Positions 43,435 through 53,548 of a stretch of 64,000 nt of DNA are shown here, piece by piece. Location: positions 124,001 through 188,000 of the forward strand of contig CANLNQ010000007.1 in NCBI GenBank assembly GCA_947492525.1. Reading direction: 5' to 3'. Source of the DNA: an uncultured Granulosicoccus sp. (GTDB lineage Bacteria > Pseudomonadota > Gammaproteobacteria > Granulosicoccales > Granulosicoccaceae). A program made the position numbers and the translations under genes. How positions within the stretch are numbered: position 1 is the first letter of the stretch; every line of letters begins with the position of its first letter. A model generated the notes under the pieces. It made no database searches and was not told the DNA's origin. It worked only from the letters and a program-made list of their open reading frames with translations.

Positions 43435-44621
43435 GGTGTGCCTGCACGTGAACGGCCCGCAGGGCCGGTGACCAGATAGTCGATCAGGGGCACGGCGGTA
43501 TTCATCAGTAGAACGGCGAAGGCAAAGCCTTCGGGGTAGCTGCTGAATTCGCGGATCAGTACGCACAGAATGCCAACACCGGCCCCATAGAACAATTTGC
43601 CCTTGCGACTGGCAGCTGCCGTCACGGGGTCGGTTGCAATGAAAAAGGCACCTAGCATGATGGCTCCGGATAGCAGTGCCGGGAGCAGTGGCAGAGCATG
43701 GTCGGTACTGACGGTGCCCAGCACGAGGTACATCAGACTGATGCTGCAGCCTATGGCCACAGGAATATGCCAGCTGATGATGCGTGTCAGCAGCAGATAG
43801 AGTCCTCCGGCGAGCCAGGCCAGATTCACCCACAGCCAGTGGGAATTCAGGATCAAGGCTTGCGCTTTCTCCGAATAAGTGGCCAGACTGGCCTGCGCAC
43901 CCGCACCCGCACCCGCACCCGCACCCGCACCCGCACCCGCACCCGCACCCGCACCCGCAGTTGCACTTGCACTTGCACTTGCACTTGCACTCACACCCGC
44001 ACTGACATCTGCCTCTGCTCCGTCCAACGCAACTGCCGGTGAATTCTGCGAACCCGTGACAGATTCCGCGACCGGATCCGCACTCCCCGCTTGCAGGCGG
44101 ATCTGTCGCAAGCGGTCCAGTGGTGTGGCGCCGCTCATGGCATCCCAGGCACCGGGCTGAGTGCGTGGGTCGCGCACACTGTCCGTGGACTGCCAGTCAC
44201 TCATCGTGACCGGAAAGGAGACGATCAGCACGGCATAGGCCACCATGGCCGGATTGAACGGATTGTGCCCCAGTCCCCCGTACAGATGCTTGCCCAGCAT
44301 CACCAGCACGAAGGTAGCCACAAGCAGTTGCCAGAGTGGCAGCGAGGGCGGGAGGCACAGCGCCAGCAGCCAGGCAGCCAGCGCAATGCTGCCATCGTTC
44401 AGGGAGGGTAACAGGGGCTTGCCCCGCAGACGCAAGGCAAGCGCTTCGAACAGCAGGGCCGACACTATCGATACCGATGCCGTCAGCAGAATACGTTCAT
44501 CGATCAGCCAGGCCTGTAGCAGTGTTCCGGGCAACAGGGCCAGCATGACCTGCAGCATGATGTGGCGAACTCGGCGATGCGCCGAGGCCAGCGTGTGAGT
44601 GTCGGGTGCCAGAGCGCTCAT
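43431..44621 (-). CDS. rnfD: Rnf electron-transport complex subunit D
   Basis: Polytopic subunit carrying a covalently bound FMN. The attachment motif is SGATPL in DAMSGATPLDRL. Helices appear before and after a long periplasmic loop. That loop contains a low-complexity insert of about 35 residues (Ser-Ala pairs followed by Ala-Gly pairs) made by hexamer repeats, raising the length to 396 from a usual 350. FGAHNPFNPAM-type motif GHNPFNPAMVAYAVL is present. It overlaps rnfC and rnfG by four bases at each end. Confidence 0.95.
   Translation of the reverse strand: MSALAPDTHTLASAHRRVRHIMLQVMLALLPGTLLQAWLIDERILLTASVSIVSALLFEALALRLRGKPLLPSLNDGSIALAAWLLALCLPPSLPLWQLLVATFVLVMLGKHLYGGLGHNPFNPAMVAYAVLIVSFPVTMSDWQSTDSVRDPRTQPGAWDAMSGATPLDRLRQIRLQAGSADPVAESVTGSQNSPAVALDGAEADVSAGVSASASASASATAGAGAGAGAGAGAGAGAGAGAQASLATYSEKAQALILNSHWLWVNLAWLAGGLYLLLTRIISWHIPVAIGCSISLMYLVLGTVSTDHALPLLPALLSGAIMLGAFFIATDPVTAAASRKGKLFYGAGVGILCVLIREFSSYPEGFAFAVLLMNTAVPLIDYLVTGPAGRSRAGTP
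43899..44006. repeat. Hexamer repeat inside rnfD, about eighteen units
   Basis: Ten perfect ACCCGC units, then AGTTGC, four ACTTGC units and a few variants. On the coding strand they give Ala-Gly and Ser-Ala dipeptides in a periplasmic loop of RnfD. Unit length keeps the frame. Confidence 0.95.
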
Positions 44622-46225
44622 GATTCCTGCGTGCCCGAGGGTGGCGCTTGTGCGTCGGAACGGGTGGTATCGGCCGCGTTCGGCTTGTCTGTGGCAGGTG
44701 TTGGCGATGCGGTTTGATTGCTGGTTGCGCCGCGTGGCTTGCGGCGTTGGCGCGCTCTGGCCAGCGCATCGGCAATCGGATCCTTGCTGGTGCTCAATTT
44801 CGCCTTGGCCTGTTGGCGTCGCGCCTCACGGGCTGCGGCTCTGTCTGCCAGCCTCTGTTCCCTGGCCTGAAAACGCTGTTGCGACAACAGTGCCATATGT
44901 TCCTGGCGTTCGTGCTCTCGCTGGGCATCTCTGGCATGACGAAAGGATTGCGTCAGGGGGATCGACGAGGGGCAGACCAGGTCGCAGCAGCCGCAGGTAA
45001 TGCAGCTGTCCAGGCCGAAGCGCTGGCAACCCGACAGGTCATCGGCCCGGGCATACCAGTACAGTTGCTGGGGCAGCAGTTGCTCCGGGCATACCTCTTC
45101 ACAGGCGCCACAGCGGATGCATGGCTGGGGTGGCGGAGTCGCCTGTACCGGTTGAATGCCCAGGCTGTTGGTGCTGGCTGTGACCGGGGCCTGCAGCGAT
45201 GGCAGGTCGAATCCACTCAGAGGGCCATTGGCGCGTACCCGATGCTCCATGACTGAGTCCTGGTATCCGCACTGACGCAGTACCTCGTCCACGGGGGTAC
45301 CGAAGCGTACCCGTACATTGACAGGCTCGGGCAGACCGACGCCCGATACCGTGACGATTCGGGAATACAGCGGGAAGCCCTGGCAGGCTCGATGTGCCGC
45401 CAGTGCCGTGGCGACATTGATACTGAGTATGCCCAGCTCGGCCGGGCGTTGTTCGGCGTTCATCGAACGGCCGGTGATGCGGCGTATCAGGGAGCGTTCT
45501 GCGCCAGCGGGGTAGACCGGTTCCAGCAAGACCAGTTCCAGCGCAACAGGATGCCGCTGCAAGGCCTGTCGGATGGCGGCAATGGCGGCTGTCTTGTCGT
45601 TTTCCACGGCCAGTACACAGCGTTGGCACTGCGTCGAGTCCATCAGGAACCCGATGGCCTTGATGACGGCTGTCGCATCGCACATCAGCAAGGCCTCGTC
45701 GCAGGCGATCTGTGGTTCGCATTCCACGGCGTTGATCAACAGAATCCGTGGTTCGTTTGCGCTGTGCTCGATGGCCTTCAGCTTGTCGGCCGTGGCAAAG
45801 GCCGCACCTCCCAGGCCTTGCACACCGCACTTGTCCAGCCGTTCCGCTGTCATGGTCGGTAGCGGTTCGTACAGCCGCGCCTCGTCAGGCTGCTCTGTAT
45901 CCGGCTCCAGCACGATGCAGGGCGCATGCATGCCCGACGGGTGGATGACTGGTCGTGGCTCTATCGACGCGACCCGGCCGCTGGCAGGCGCGATCACGCC
46001 GGGGGCCAGACTCTGGCCAGCCCCTACCCATTGGCCCGCCTTTACCCGCGGTATGAGCGCTTCACGGCGATAGTCCAGCAGGGGCAACATCAGTCGGGCA
46101 GGCAGCGCAAGCTCACGGATCTCACCGTTGACGGGCAGGCCGGGCTTGTCCCTTGGCAGACGTAACCCACCGTGCAGTTGAGCCTGGCCAGAGGCGCAGA
46201 GCAGGGACAGGGGGAACCATTTCAT
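44618..46225 (-). CDS. rnfC: Rnf electron-transport complex subunit C
   Basis: NADH- and iron-sulfur-binding subunit of the complex, 535 residues. Motifs: a Gly-rich FMN/NADH site ([31 protein letters not shown]) and two 4Fe-4S motifs [12 protein letters not shown] and [13 protein letters not shown] charged, Arg/Ala-rich C-terminal tail of about 110 residues follows, as in many gammaproteobacterial RnfC. ATGA overlap with rnfB and rnfD. Confidence 0.96.
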   Translation of the reverse strand: MKWFPLSLLCASGQAQLHGGLRLPRDKPGLPVNGEIRELALPARLMLPLLDYRREALIPRVKAGQWVGAGQSLAPGVIAPASGRVASIEPRPVIHPSGMHAPCIVLEPDTEQPDEARLYEPLPTMTAERLDKCGVQGLGGAAFATADKLKAIEHSANEPRILLINAVECEPQIACDEALLMCDATAVIKAIGFLMDSTQCQRCVLAVENDKTAAIAAIRQALQRHPVALELVLLEPVYPAGAERSLIRRITGRSMNAEQRPAELGILSINVATALAAHRACQGFPLYSRIVTVSGVGLPEPVNVRVRFGTPVDEVLRQCGYQDSVMEHRVRANGPLSGFDLPSLQAPVTASTNSLGIQPVQATPPPQPCIRCGACEEVCPEQLLPQQLYWYARADDLSGCQRFGLDSCITCGCCDLVCPSSIPLTQSFRHARDAQREHERQEHMALLSQQRFQAREQRLADRAAAREARRQQAKAKLSTSKDPIADALARARQRRKPRGATSNQTASPTPATDKPNAADTTRSDAQAPPSGTQES

Positions 46226-46932
46226 GCCGGTTTCGGCCAGTGCCAGTGCGCCAGAGTGTCATCGGCCGGAACCAGGCTGATGCAATCGACCGGGCAGGGT
46301 GGCAGGCACAGCTCACAGCCCGTGCACTGGTCGATGACAACCGTGTGCATCAGTTTGGAGGCGCCCACGATGGCATCCACCGGGCAGGCGGCAATGCACA
46401 GCGTACAGCCGATGCAGAGCGGTTCGTCGATCAGTGCCACCTGGGGTGCTTTGGTCTCGCCCCGCTCGGCGTCCAGTGGCAGGAACTCCTTGCCAAGCAG
46501 GTCGGCGAGCTCGTGAATCAGTGCTTCACCGCCAGGCGGACACTGATTGATGGGCGCCTCATCGTTGATGATGGCCGTGGCGTAGGGGCGGCAGCCCGGA
46601 TGGCCGCATTGTGCGCATTGCGTCTGTGGCAGGCAGGCATTGACTCGTTCGATCAGCTGCTCGGCGGGCGGGATGGTCTGCTCGACATGGGTGTCTGCTG
46701 CCTGAGTCTGCTGGATGTGGGTGTCTGCTGCCTGAGTCTGCTGGAAGTGGGTGTCCGCTGGCGAATCAGTCATTTCGGGTGCGCCATCATCGGGTGGGGT
46801 GGTCTGTCGTCTGGCCCATCGGCGCAGACTCAGTGCCCCGCTCGAGGTCGATAGATAGCCGAGGACAGCACCCAGCAACGCCAGGGCGGCGATGAAAGCC
46901 AGCAATGCCAGAAGCGTCGACACCCGGCTCAA
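46222..46932 (-). CDS. rnfB: Rnf electron-transport complex subunit B
   Basis: Ferredoxin-like subunit with a membrane anchor ([21 protein letters not shown]), a 4Fe-4S motif of the type CAQCGHPGC, and two further clusters in [16 protein letters not shown] and [16 protein letters not shown]. Between anchor and first cluster there are three copies of a ten-residue repeat beginning ADTH ([10 protein letters not shown] and variants), absent from usual RnfB. The start is TTG at 46932, overlapping the rnfA stop as TTGA. 236 residues. Confidence 0.94.
   Translation of the reverse strand: MSRVSTLLALLAFIAALALLGAVLGYLSTSSGALSLRRWARRQTTPPDDGAPEMTDSPADTHFQQTQAADTHIQQTQAADTHVEQTIPPAEQLIERVNACLPQTQCAQCGHPGCRPYATAIINDEAPINQCPPGGEALIHELADLLGKEFLPLDAERGETKAPQVALIDEPLCIGCTLCIAACPVDAIVGASKLMHTVVIDQCTGCELCLPPCPVDCISLVPADDTLAHWHWPKPA
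46680..46768. repeat. 30-bp tandem repeat inside rnfB, about three units
   Basis: Two full and one partial 30-base unit encode the ADTH-type decapeptides in the linker of RnfB. The unit keeps the reading frame. Confidence 0.85.
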
Positions 46933-47504
46933 CCCAGACCGCTGAAGCCCATGAAGGCCAGCGACATGATGCCGGCAGTCATGAGAGCCACGGCGCTGCC
47001 GCGAAAGGGGGCCGGAACATCTGCCAGCTCGATACGTTCACGCAACACGGAAAACAGCACCAGCACCAGGGTAAAGCCGACAGCGGCGCCAAAGCCGTAA
47101 AGTACCGCGTCTCGCAGGTCATGCTGCCGGTTGGCACTGAGCAGGGCGACACCCAGCACCGCGCAATTGGTCGTGATCAACGGCAGATAGATGCCCAGCA
47201 CCCGATGCAGCAAGGGACTCTGGCGCCGGATGACGATCTCCGTGAACTGCACGACCACCGCAATCACCAGAATGAAACTCAAGGTACGCAGGTAGTCCAG
47301 CTCGAAAGGGATCAACAGCCAGCGATTGACCAGATGACTCAGGGCTGCCGACAAGGTGAGTACGAAGGTCGTGGCCACCCCCATGCCCAGCGCCGAGTCC
47401 ACACGGCGGGACACGCCCATGAAGGGACAGAGACCGAGGAACTGCACCAGCACGAAATTGTTGACCAGTACCGTGCCCAGCAGGATGAGGGCGACATCGC
47501 GCAT
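46929..47504 (-). CDS. rnfA: Rnf electron-transport complex subunit A
   Basis: First gene of the rnf operon, a six-helix membrane subunit of 191 residues, paired with RnfE. Signatures [20 protein letters not shown] and [16 protein letters not shown] are as in the family; each half holds a conserved Cys thought to bind an intramembrane iron-sulfur cluster. The ATG at 47504 is followed by the whole family core without extension. About 80 bases separate it from the metG stop, so the rnf promoter lies there or the operon is read through from metG. Confidence 0.96.
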   Translation of the reverse strand: MRDVALILLGTVLVNNFVLVQFLGLCPFMGVSRRVDSALGMGVATTFVLTLSAALSHLVNRWLLIPFELDYLRTLSFILVIAVVVQFTEIVIRRQSPLLHRVLGIYLPLITTNCAVLGVALLSANRQHDLRDAVLYGFGAAVGFTLVLVLFSVLRERIELADVPAPFRGSAVALMTAGIMSLAFMGFSGLG

Positions 47505-47583
47505 CAGAGCATCCGCAGGCGGCGCGATCGCGGTGCCAGAGCCACCGCAATCGCCTGTCTGTCAAACGCCGTCTGCATGCGCC

Positions 47584-49617
47584 TTACTTGACCCTCATGC
47601 CGGCAGTGGCCCCGTCATCCGGCGTCAGGATGAACAGGTCGGAACCGCCGGGTCCTGCCGCCAGCACCATGCCACTGGACAGGCCGAATCGCATCTTGCG
47701 AGGCTTCAGATTGGCTACCATGACGGTACGTCGACCAATCAGGTCCGCTGGATCGTAGGCGGCCTTGATACCGGCGAAAACGGTACGCGTCTCGATGCCG
47801 ATGTCCAGTGTCAGCTGTACCAGCTTGTCGGCGCCCTCCACCGGCTGGGCGTCGGTGATCACGGCAACCCGCAGATCCACCTTGTCGAAGTCATCGATCT
47901 CGATTTCCGGCTTCAAGGGCTCCAGCGATGCATCCTGGTTGCCGGCAGCACTGCCTGACGCCTTCTTTGCATCGGCATTCGCCTTGGTCTCATCCATGAC
48001 CTTCTCGATCTGGCTGGCCTCGACTCGCGTCATCATCGGTTTGAAACGATTGATGGCGTGATCGCACAGCGGTTGCTCGAGAGACTCCAGCGTCAGTGTG
48101 GTGTTGAGGAATTCTTCCGTCTTGCTGGCCAGTTCGGGCAGTACCGGACTCAGATACGTGGCAATGATGCGGAAGTAGTTGAGACCGATGGTGCAGATCT
48201 GCTGTACCGCTTCAGCCTGCTCAGGATCCTTGATCTTCACCCACGGCTCGGCATCATTGATGTAGGTATTGGCATGTTCGGCCAGCAGCATGATCTCGCG
48301 CATCGCCTTGCCGTATTCGCGCTGCTCGTAGTACTGCATGATGATGCTTTGTGCGCTGGTGAAATGCCGGTAGTCCTCGATCATGTCCTCGGGGTAGGCG
48401 GTGGCCAGTCGTCCGTCAAAGCGCTTGCTGATGAAGCCGGCGCAGCGACTGGCAATATTGACGACCTTGCCGACCAGATCCGCATTCACGCGAGTGATGA
48501 AGTCGTCGAAGTTCATGTTCAGATCAACCACGCTGCCGCTGAGTTTGGAAGCAAAGTAGTAGCGCAGGTATTCAGGCTGCAGGTGCTTGAGCCAGGTCTC
48601 GATGGTGATGGAGGTGCCCCGGGATTTCGACATCTTCAGGTTGTCGACGGTCAGAAAGCCGTGACAGAACACGCCGGTGGGCTTGCGAAAGCCAGCGCCT
48701 TCGAGCATGGCGGGCCAGAACAGACCGTGGAAGTTGATGATGTCCTTGCCGATGAAGTGATACAGCTCAACATCGCTACCGGGCTTCCAGCTCGCTTCCC
48801 AGTCTTCACCGGTCCGTGCTGCCAGATTCTTGTGGCTGGCAATGTAGGCAATCGGCGCATCGAGCCAGACATAGAAATACTTGCCGGGCGCATCCGGAAT
48901 CTCGAAACCGAAGTAGGGGGCGTTGCGGGAGATGTCCCAGTCCTTCAGGCCGCCTTCGAGCCACTCCTTGAGCTTGTTGGCCACTTCCGGCTGCAGGCTG
49001 CCGCTGTCGGTCCATTCGCGCAGCATGTCGCTGAAATTGCCCAGCGCGAAGAACAGCTGTTCGGAATCACGCAGTTCAGGCGTGGTGCCGGAAACCTGGG
49101 AGATCGGGTCCTTCAGGTCGGTGGCATCGTAGGTGGCGCTGCAGTTCTCGCAGTTGTCGCCATACTGATCCGCGGCGCCGCAGTTCGGGCAGATGCCTTT
49201 CACGAAGCGATCCGGCAGAAACATCTCGCGCTCGCGATCGTACAGCTGCTTGATCGTGCGACGAACGATATTGCCGTTATCGCGGTTGCGTTCGTAGATC
49301 AGATTGGCCAGCTCGCGGTTTTCGGTCGAGTGCGTGGTGTGGAAATTGTCCGGTGAGAGCAGGAAGCCGGCAATATCGCGCTCGTGTTCGGATTTGACCC
49401 GCGCGATCAGCTCTTCGGGCTCGATGCCTTCGGCCTGCGCCTTGAGCATGATGGGGGTGCCGTGGGCGTCGTCGGCCCAGACCCATTGGCATTCGTTGCC
49501 CATGAGTCGCTGATAGCGCACCCAGACGTCTGTCTGGATGTATTCGAGCATATGCCCGATGTGCAGGGCACCGTTGGCGTAGGGAAGGGCACTGGTAACC
49601 AGGATACGACGGCTCAT
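47584..49617 (-). CDS. metG: Methionyl-tRNA synthetase
   Basis: Class I synthetase charging initiator and elongator tRNA-Met. 677 residues with the HIGH motif in YANGALHIGHMLEYIQTD, zinc cysteines CPNCGAADQYGDNCENC, and the KMSKS motif in LKMSKSRGTS. The C-terminal domain (IEIDDFDKVDLRVAVI ... PRKMRFGLSSGMVLA) is the tRNA-binding OB fold that makes MetRS a dimer. Divergent from apbC. In contrast to the argS homologue at 30645 all catalytic motifs are intact. Confidence 0.97.
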   Translation of the reverse strand: MSRRILVTSALPYANGALHIGHMLEYIQTDVWVRYQRLMGNECQWVWADDAHGTPIMLKAQAEGIEPEELIARVKSEHERDIAGFLLSPDNFHTTHSTENRELANLIYERNRDNGNIVRRTIKQLYDREREMFLPDRFVKGICPNCGAADQYGDNCENCSATYDATDLKDPISQVSGTTPELRDSEQLFFALGNFSDMLREWTDSGSLQPEVANKLKEWLEGGLKDWDISRNAPYFGFEIPDAPGKYFYVWLDAPIAYIASHKNLAARTGEDWEASWKPGSDVELYHFIGKDIINFHGLFWPAMLEGAGFRKPTGVFCHGFLTVDNLKMSKSRGTSITIETWLKHLQPEYLRYYFASKLSGSVVDLNMNFDDFITRVNADLVGKVVNIASRCAGFISKRFDGRLATAYPEDMIEDYRHFTSAQSIIMQYYEQREYGKAMREIMLLAEHANTYINDAEPWVKIKDPEQAEAVQQICTIGLNYFRIIATYLSPVLPELASKTEEFLNTTLTLESLEQPLCDHAINRFKPMMTRVEASQIEKVMDETKANADAKKASGSAAGNQDASLEPLKPEIEIDDFDKVDLRVAVITDAQPVEGADKLVQLTLDIGIETRTVFAGIKAAYDPADLIGRRTVMVANLKPRKMRFGLSSGMVLAAGPGGSDLFILTPDDGATAGMRVK

Positions 49618-49755
49618 CGGGTCTGTGTCACTGTTGTTGCGGTGTGGAAGATGCGGGGGTTTCGCCCGCTGCGCAGAAGTGTATAGTTGCGGGTTGCACG
49701 TAGTTTAACAGTCCCGTTCAACCAGTTCATACCCGTACAGGAGTGTCGCAGTCGG

Positions 49756-50847
49756 ATGTCTGAAGTCTTGCGCGAAAAAATCGAATCCCTGCTCGGTGAG
49801 ATGGAAGATCCCCATCTCGCTGTCAGCCTGCTGGCGGCCAAGGCCGTCAACGATATCCGTATCGACAAGGGCGCGGTCAGTATTGACCTGTGCATGCCCT
49901 ACCCCTGCCAGCGCTGGGCCGGTACCTTGCGGGAAATGGTGGCCGAAAAGCTGGCAGGAATCGAGGGAATCAGCGATCTGACGGTCAACATCAGCCACAA
50001 GATCATTGCCCACAGTGTGCAGCATGGCGTCAAGCGGCTCGAGAACGTCAAGAACATCATTGCCGTGGCCTCGGGCAAGGGGGGCGTGGGCAAGTCCACC
50101 ACGTCCGTCAATCTGGCGCTGGCGCTGGCCTCGGAAGGTGCCACGGTGGGGCTGCTGGACGCCGATATCTACGGTCCCAGTCAGCCACGCATGATGGGCC
50201 TGTCCGGACAACCGGAGTCGAAGGATGGCAAGAGTCTGGAGCCCATGGAAAACTATGGTGTGCAGACCATGTCCATCGGCTTTCTGATCGATGAGGAGAC
50301 ACCCATGATCTGGCGTGGCCCGATGGTCACCCAGGCACTGGAGCAGCTGCTCAACGATACGCGCTGGAAGGACCTGGACTATCTGATCATCGATCTGCCG
50401 CCCGGCACCGGTGATACCCAGTTGACGCTGGCGCAGAAAGTGCCGGTCAGCGGCGCTGTCATCGTCACAACCCCGCAGGATATTGCCTTGCTGGATGCTC
50501 GCAAGGGTTTGAAGATGTTCGAAAAGGTCGAAGTTCCCATTCTGGGCGTGGTCGAGAACATGTCGACTCATATCTGCAGTCAGTGCGGCCATGAAGAACA
50601 CATCTTCGGTGCCGGTGGCGGGCAGACCATGGCCAGCGAGGCCGGCATCGAATTGCTGGGCTCGCTGCCACTGGAAATGGGCATTCGCCTGAATGCCGAC
50701 AGCGGCAAGCCGACAGTGGTCGCCGACCCTGAGAGCCGTACCGCCGAGATCTATCGAGAGATTGCCCGCAAGGCGGCTGCGCGACTCTCGCGTCAGGCCA
50801 AGGACTACTCCGCTGCCTTCCCCAACATCGTGATACAGAATACGTGA
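49756..50847 (+). CDS. apbC: Iron-sulfur cluster carrier / Mrp-ApbC ATPase
   Basis: P-loop NTPase that carries 4Fe-4S clusters to apoproteins. The N-terminal MIP18-type domain (residues about 5-95) precedes the deviant Walker A motif [25 protein letters not shown], the Walker B-like [11 protein letters not shown], and the cluster-binding pair CSQCG. 363 residues. The ATG at 49756 fits the family; an AGGAG about 12 bases upstream is rather distant. Divergent from metG, a conserved arrangement in many Gammaproteobacteria, and overlapping dcd at its stop. Confidence 0.94.
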   Translation: MSEVLREKIESLLGEMEDPHLAVSLLAAKAVNDIRIDKGAVSIDLCMPYPCQRWAGTLREMVAEKLAGIEGISDLTVNISHKIIAHSVQHGVKRLENVKNIIAVASGKGGVGKSTTSVNLALALASEGATVGLLDADIYGPSQPRMMGLSGQPESKDGKSLEPMENYGVQTMSIGFLIDEETPMIWRGPMVTQALEQLLNDTRWKDLDYLIIDLPPGTGDTQLTLAQKVPVSGAVIVTTPQDIALLDARKGLKMFEKVEVPILGVVENMSTHICSQCGHEEHIFGAGGGQTMASEAGIELLGSLPLEMGIRLNADSGKPTVVADPESRTAEIYREIARKAAARLSRQAKDYSAAFPNIVIQNT

Positions 50848-51413
50848 GCATCAAATCCGACAAGTGGATCCGGCGCATGGCCGAAAGCAACGGCATGATC
50901 GAGCCGTTCGAAGCAGGCCAGGTGCGCGTTGATCAGAATGACGAGCGCATCGTCTCCTTCGGCACGTCAAGCTATGGCTATGACGTGCGCTGCGCCGATG
51001 AATTCAAGATATTCACCAATATCAACCATGCCATCGTCGATCCCAAGGCCTTCGACTCGGGCAGCTTTGTCGACCTGAAGTCCGATACCTGCATCATTCC
51101 GCCCAATTCCTTCGCGCTGGCGCGCACGGTCGAGTATTTTCGCATTCCGCGTAACGTCTTGACGGTCTGTCTGGGCAAGAGCACCTACGCGCGCTGCGGC
51201 ATCATCGTCAATGTCACGCCGCTGGAGCCCGAGTGGGAGGGTCACGTCACGCTCGAATTTTCCAATACCACGCCTTTGCCGGCGAAGATCTATGCCAATG
51301 AGGGGATCGCGCAGATGCTGTTCTTCGAAAGCGATGAAGTCTGCGAAACCTCCTATGCCGATCGCGCCGGAAAGTATCAGGGGCAACGGGGTGTAACACT
51401 GCCGAGAACCTGA
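50844..51413 (+). CDS. dcd: dCTP deaminase
   Basis: Converts dCTP to dUTP for thymidylate synthesis. 189 residues with the family motifs [44 protein letters not shown] and a catalytic Glu in the last. The start is GTG at 50844, overlapping the apbC stop as GTGA. metG-apbC-dcd order is common in Gammaproteobacteria. Confidence 0.97.
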   Translation: MSIKSDKWIRRMAESNGMIEPFEAGQVRVDQNDERIVSFGTSSYGYDVRCADEFKIFTNINHAIVDPKAFDSGSFVDLKSDTCIIPPNSFALARTVEYFRIPRNVLTVCLGKSTYARCGIIVNVTPLEPEWEGHVTLEFSNTTPLPAKIYANEGIAQMLFFESDEVCETSYADRAGKYQGQRGVTLPRT

Positions 51414-51762
51414 GCCGGTTCGGTGGACCGTGAGCAGTTTCTCGATGACGGCGCAATCGGCACACGCCGGTCGGATGAGCCAGGCCTGGTTGGCAGGCTG
51501 CAATCCATGTGCAGGCCGCACTCGGCTGCCCGGAATTTCCCGGAATCGCTGTCAATACACTGTCTGCAGCGATCGGCGAGGCGGTTCCCGGGGCTTTGCG
51601 AGGACTGCGTCACGGCCTGCGCTGCTCACCTGCGAAGGCGTCGGGATTCTGCGACACCACGCCCGATGACATCGATACTGTGGTCTGGTTGGTGCTTGCG
51701 TGTTTGCCAGTGGCGAGTTTTTTTGGTTGAATCGGGTGTATCAACAAACATTGAGCACCGAC
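51414..51762. other. Gene-free region between dcd and rppH
   Basis: A 349-base stretch without a convincing gene; a short reading frame at 51423-51770 has no family resemblance and poor codon structure. A T7 run lies at about 51719-51725 but no stem precedes it. It must include the rppH promoter, not identifiable by eye. Confidence 0.5.
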
Positions 51763-52245
51763 ATGATTGATTGCGATGGCTATCGAGCGAATGTCGGCAT
51801 CATTCTGAGCAACAGCGAAGGACAGGTTTTCTGGGCAAGACGAGTCGGTCAGAACGCATGGCAGTTTCCGCAGGGCGGAATCGACCTTGCCGAATCTCCC
51901 GAGGAGGCCATGTACCGAGAGCTGAAGGAGGAGACAGGGTTATCGCCCAGTGATGTCGACGTATTGGGTTGTACACGAGAGTGGCTGAGATACCGTTTGC
52001 CCAAACGGTACGTGCGCCGACACCAGAAGCCGCTGTGCATCGGCCAGAAACAGATCTGGTACATGCTGCGAATGATGGGCAGTGAGGCTGCTGTCGATCT
52101 GGCCAATAGCCCCAAGCCCGAGTTCGACCACTGGCGCTGGGTGGATTACTGGGAGCCGTCAAGGCAGGTGATCTTCTTCAAGCGCAAGGTCTACAAGCGA
52201 GCGCTGACGGAACTGCAGCCCTTGCTGGTGTCCGAGCAAGGCTGA
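51763..52245 (+). CDS. rppH: RNA pyrophosphohydrolase RppH
   Basis: Nudix hydrolase that removes pyrophosphate from mRNA 5' ends and so begins decay. The protein opens with [15 protein letters not shown], as E. coli RppH does, and holds a perfect Nudix box from [12 protein letters not shown] through RELKEETGL. 160 residues, normal length. The ATG at 51763 matches the family N-terminus; upstream in-frame start codons would add unrelated residues. Confidence 0.95.
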   Translation: MIDCDGYRANVGIILSNSEGQVFWARRVGQNAWQFPQGGIDLAESPEEAMYRELKEETGLSPSDVDVLGCTREWLRYRLPKRYVRRHQKPLCIGQKQIWYMLRMMGSEAAVDLANSPKPEFDHWRWVDYWEPSRQVIFFKRKVYKRALTELQPLLVSEQG

Positions 52246-52304
52246 CAGCGGCTCAGGCAAGCGGGTCAGTCCGACCCGCTTCGCCGCTGGCGGTACTCAG
52301 GCCC

Positions 52305-52733
52305 TCAGTTGAAGGGCCGAACGATAACCAGAATGACGATGCCGACCAGAAACAGGACAGGCACCTCGTTGAACCAGCGATACCAGACATGAGAGCGCGT
52401 GTTGGCGTCATCACGAAACACGCCCACCAGCCGTGCACAATAGAAGTGATAGGCGATGAGCCCGCTGACCAGCAGCAGCTTCAGCTTCATCCAGTCCAGC
52501 GTCAGCAGACCCGGCAGCCAGATGATCAGCAGCAGGCTGCCGAACACGATGGTCAGCAGGGCGCCGATATTGGTCATGGCCATCAGCTTTCGCTCCATGA
52601 CCTTGAAGGTCTCCATTTGCCCCGTATTGCCCTGATCGCTCATGGCGTGATATACGAAGACACGCGGCAGATAGAACAACCCGGCGAACCAGGTAACCAT
52701 GAAAATCACGTGCAGGGCTTTTATCCAGAGCAT
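52305..52733 (-). CDS. hemJ: Protoporphyrinogen IX oxidase, HemJ type
   Basis: Four-helix membrane heme-enzyme of the HemJ/CopD-like family that oxidises protoporphyrinogen to protoporphyrin. 142 residues with LWIKALHVIFMVTWFAGLFYLPRVFVYH, which carries the conserved His and the aromatic pattern of the family, and WMKLKLLLVSGLIAYHF. Its ATG is two bases after the stop of the TlpA-like lipoprotein gene, so they form an operon. HemH, next in the pathway, is also in the window. Confidence 0.9.
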   Translation of the reverse strand: MLWIKALHVIFMVTWFAGLFYLPRVFVYHAMSDQGNTGQMETFKVMERKLMAMTNIGALLTIVFGSLLLIIWLPGLLTLDWMKLKLLLVSGLIAYHFYCARLVGVFRDDANTRSHVWYRWFNEVPVLFLVGIVILVIVRPFN

Positions 52734-52735
52734 CG

Positions 52736-53236
52736 TCAGCTGATTCCGAGCAGTTCGTCGAGTTCCTTGCGCAAGCCGTCGAATGGTATGGCGCCGACGT
52801 AACGCTTGACCAGCCTGCCTTCCGCATCCAGCAGGTAACTGGTGGGTGTGCCCTTGATATCACCAAAGGCGTCCACGGCTTCACCGCCGAGATCCAGTGC
52901 TACCGGAAAGGGGAATTTTCTGCGTTCCGTCATTTCCAGTACGTGGTTGGGTGGGTCGTAGGCCATCGCCACCGCGACCAGCTCCAGCCCCTTGTCAGCG
53001 TAGTCGCCGTACAGCCTGGCCATGTCCGGCATCTCGGCCACACAGATGGTGCAGCTGGTCGACCAGAAATTGATCAGCAGCGGGCCTGTGACCTCGCTGA
53101 CCTTCAAGGCTTGTCCGGAGAGTGTCTTGAAGGTGAGTTGGGCGACCGAATCGTTCAGCTCGGTACGGTTGCTGCATGAGGCAAGTAAAACCATGACCAG
53201 CAGACACTGGACAAAGGCTCGCCAATGACTCGACAC
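52736..53236 (-). CDS. TlpA/ResA-like thioredoxin-fold lipoprotein
   Basis: A 166-residue protein with a lipoprotein signal (VQCLLVMVLLASCSN, Cys about residue 21) followed by a thioredoxin fold: LLINFWSTSCTICVAEMPDMARLY with the active CxxC pair CTIC, KGLELVAVAM and KGTPTSYLLDAEGRLVKRYVG with the cis-Pro loop. Such proteins reduce disulfides in cytochrome c or copper-protein maturation. The GTG start at 53236 gives a normal signal peptide; the longer form from ATG 53332 would put the lipobox at residue 53. Coupled to hemJ by a two-base gap. Partner protein is not known. Confidence 0.8.
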   Translation of the reverse strand: MSSHWRAFVQCLLVMVLLASCSNRTELNDSVAQLTFKTLSGQALKVSEVTGPLLINFWSTSCTICVAEMPDMARLYGDYADKGLELVAVAMAYDPPNHVLEMTERRKFPFPVALDLGGEAVDAFGDIKGTPTSYLLDAEGRLVKRYVGAIPFDGLRKELDELLGIS

Positions 53237-53548
53237 CGTGCATGCCCGGCTATTCCTTGCAGAGGATTGATGGCAATGGTCGGAAGAGAGCAGCACGAGT
53301 TTCCGCGGATTTCTGTGAGTGATGTCAATCATACCGAGTCGTGACCTTGTTCGTCTGGTTCATGCAGCAATGTGTACAGGACAACAAAACGCTAAGGAAA
53401 TTCGAGCAATGGCCGACATTTTTGATGGACGCTTCTGTACTGGTTCAAGTTTGTGTCAACGGAGCCTGCCTGGGCCGTTGGGTCGTTCACTTAAAAACGC
53501 TTCCACGCATGTATGCGATGAAGCAGTCGTTAACTGGAGAATTGTTTC

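Noticed and set aside
48058-49356. 432-residue frame opposite metG
   Set aside because: Antisense shadow of a certain synthetase gene.
51423-51770. 115-residue frame between dcd and rppH
   Set aside because: No family resemblance and overlaps the better supported rppH start.
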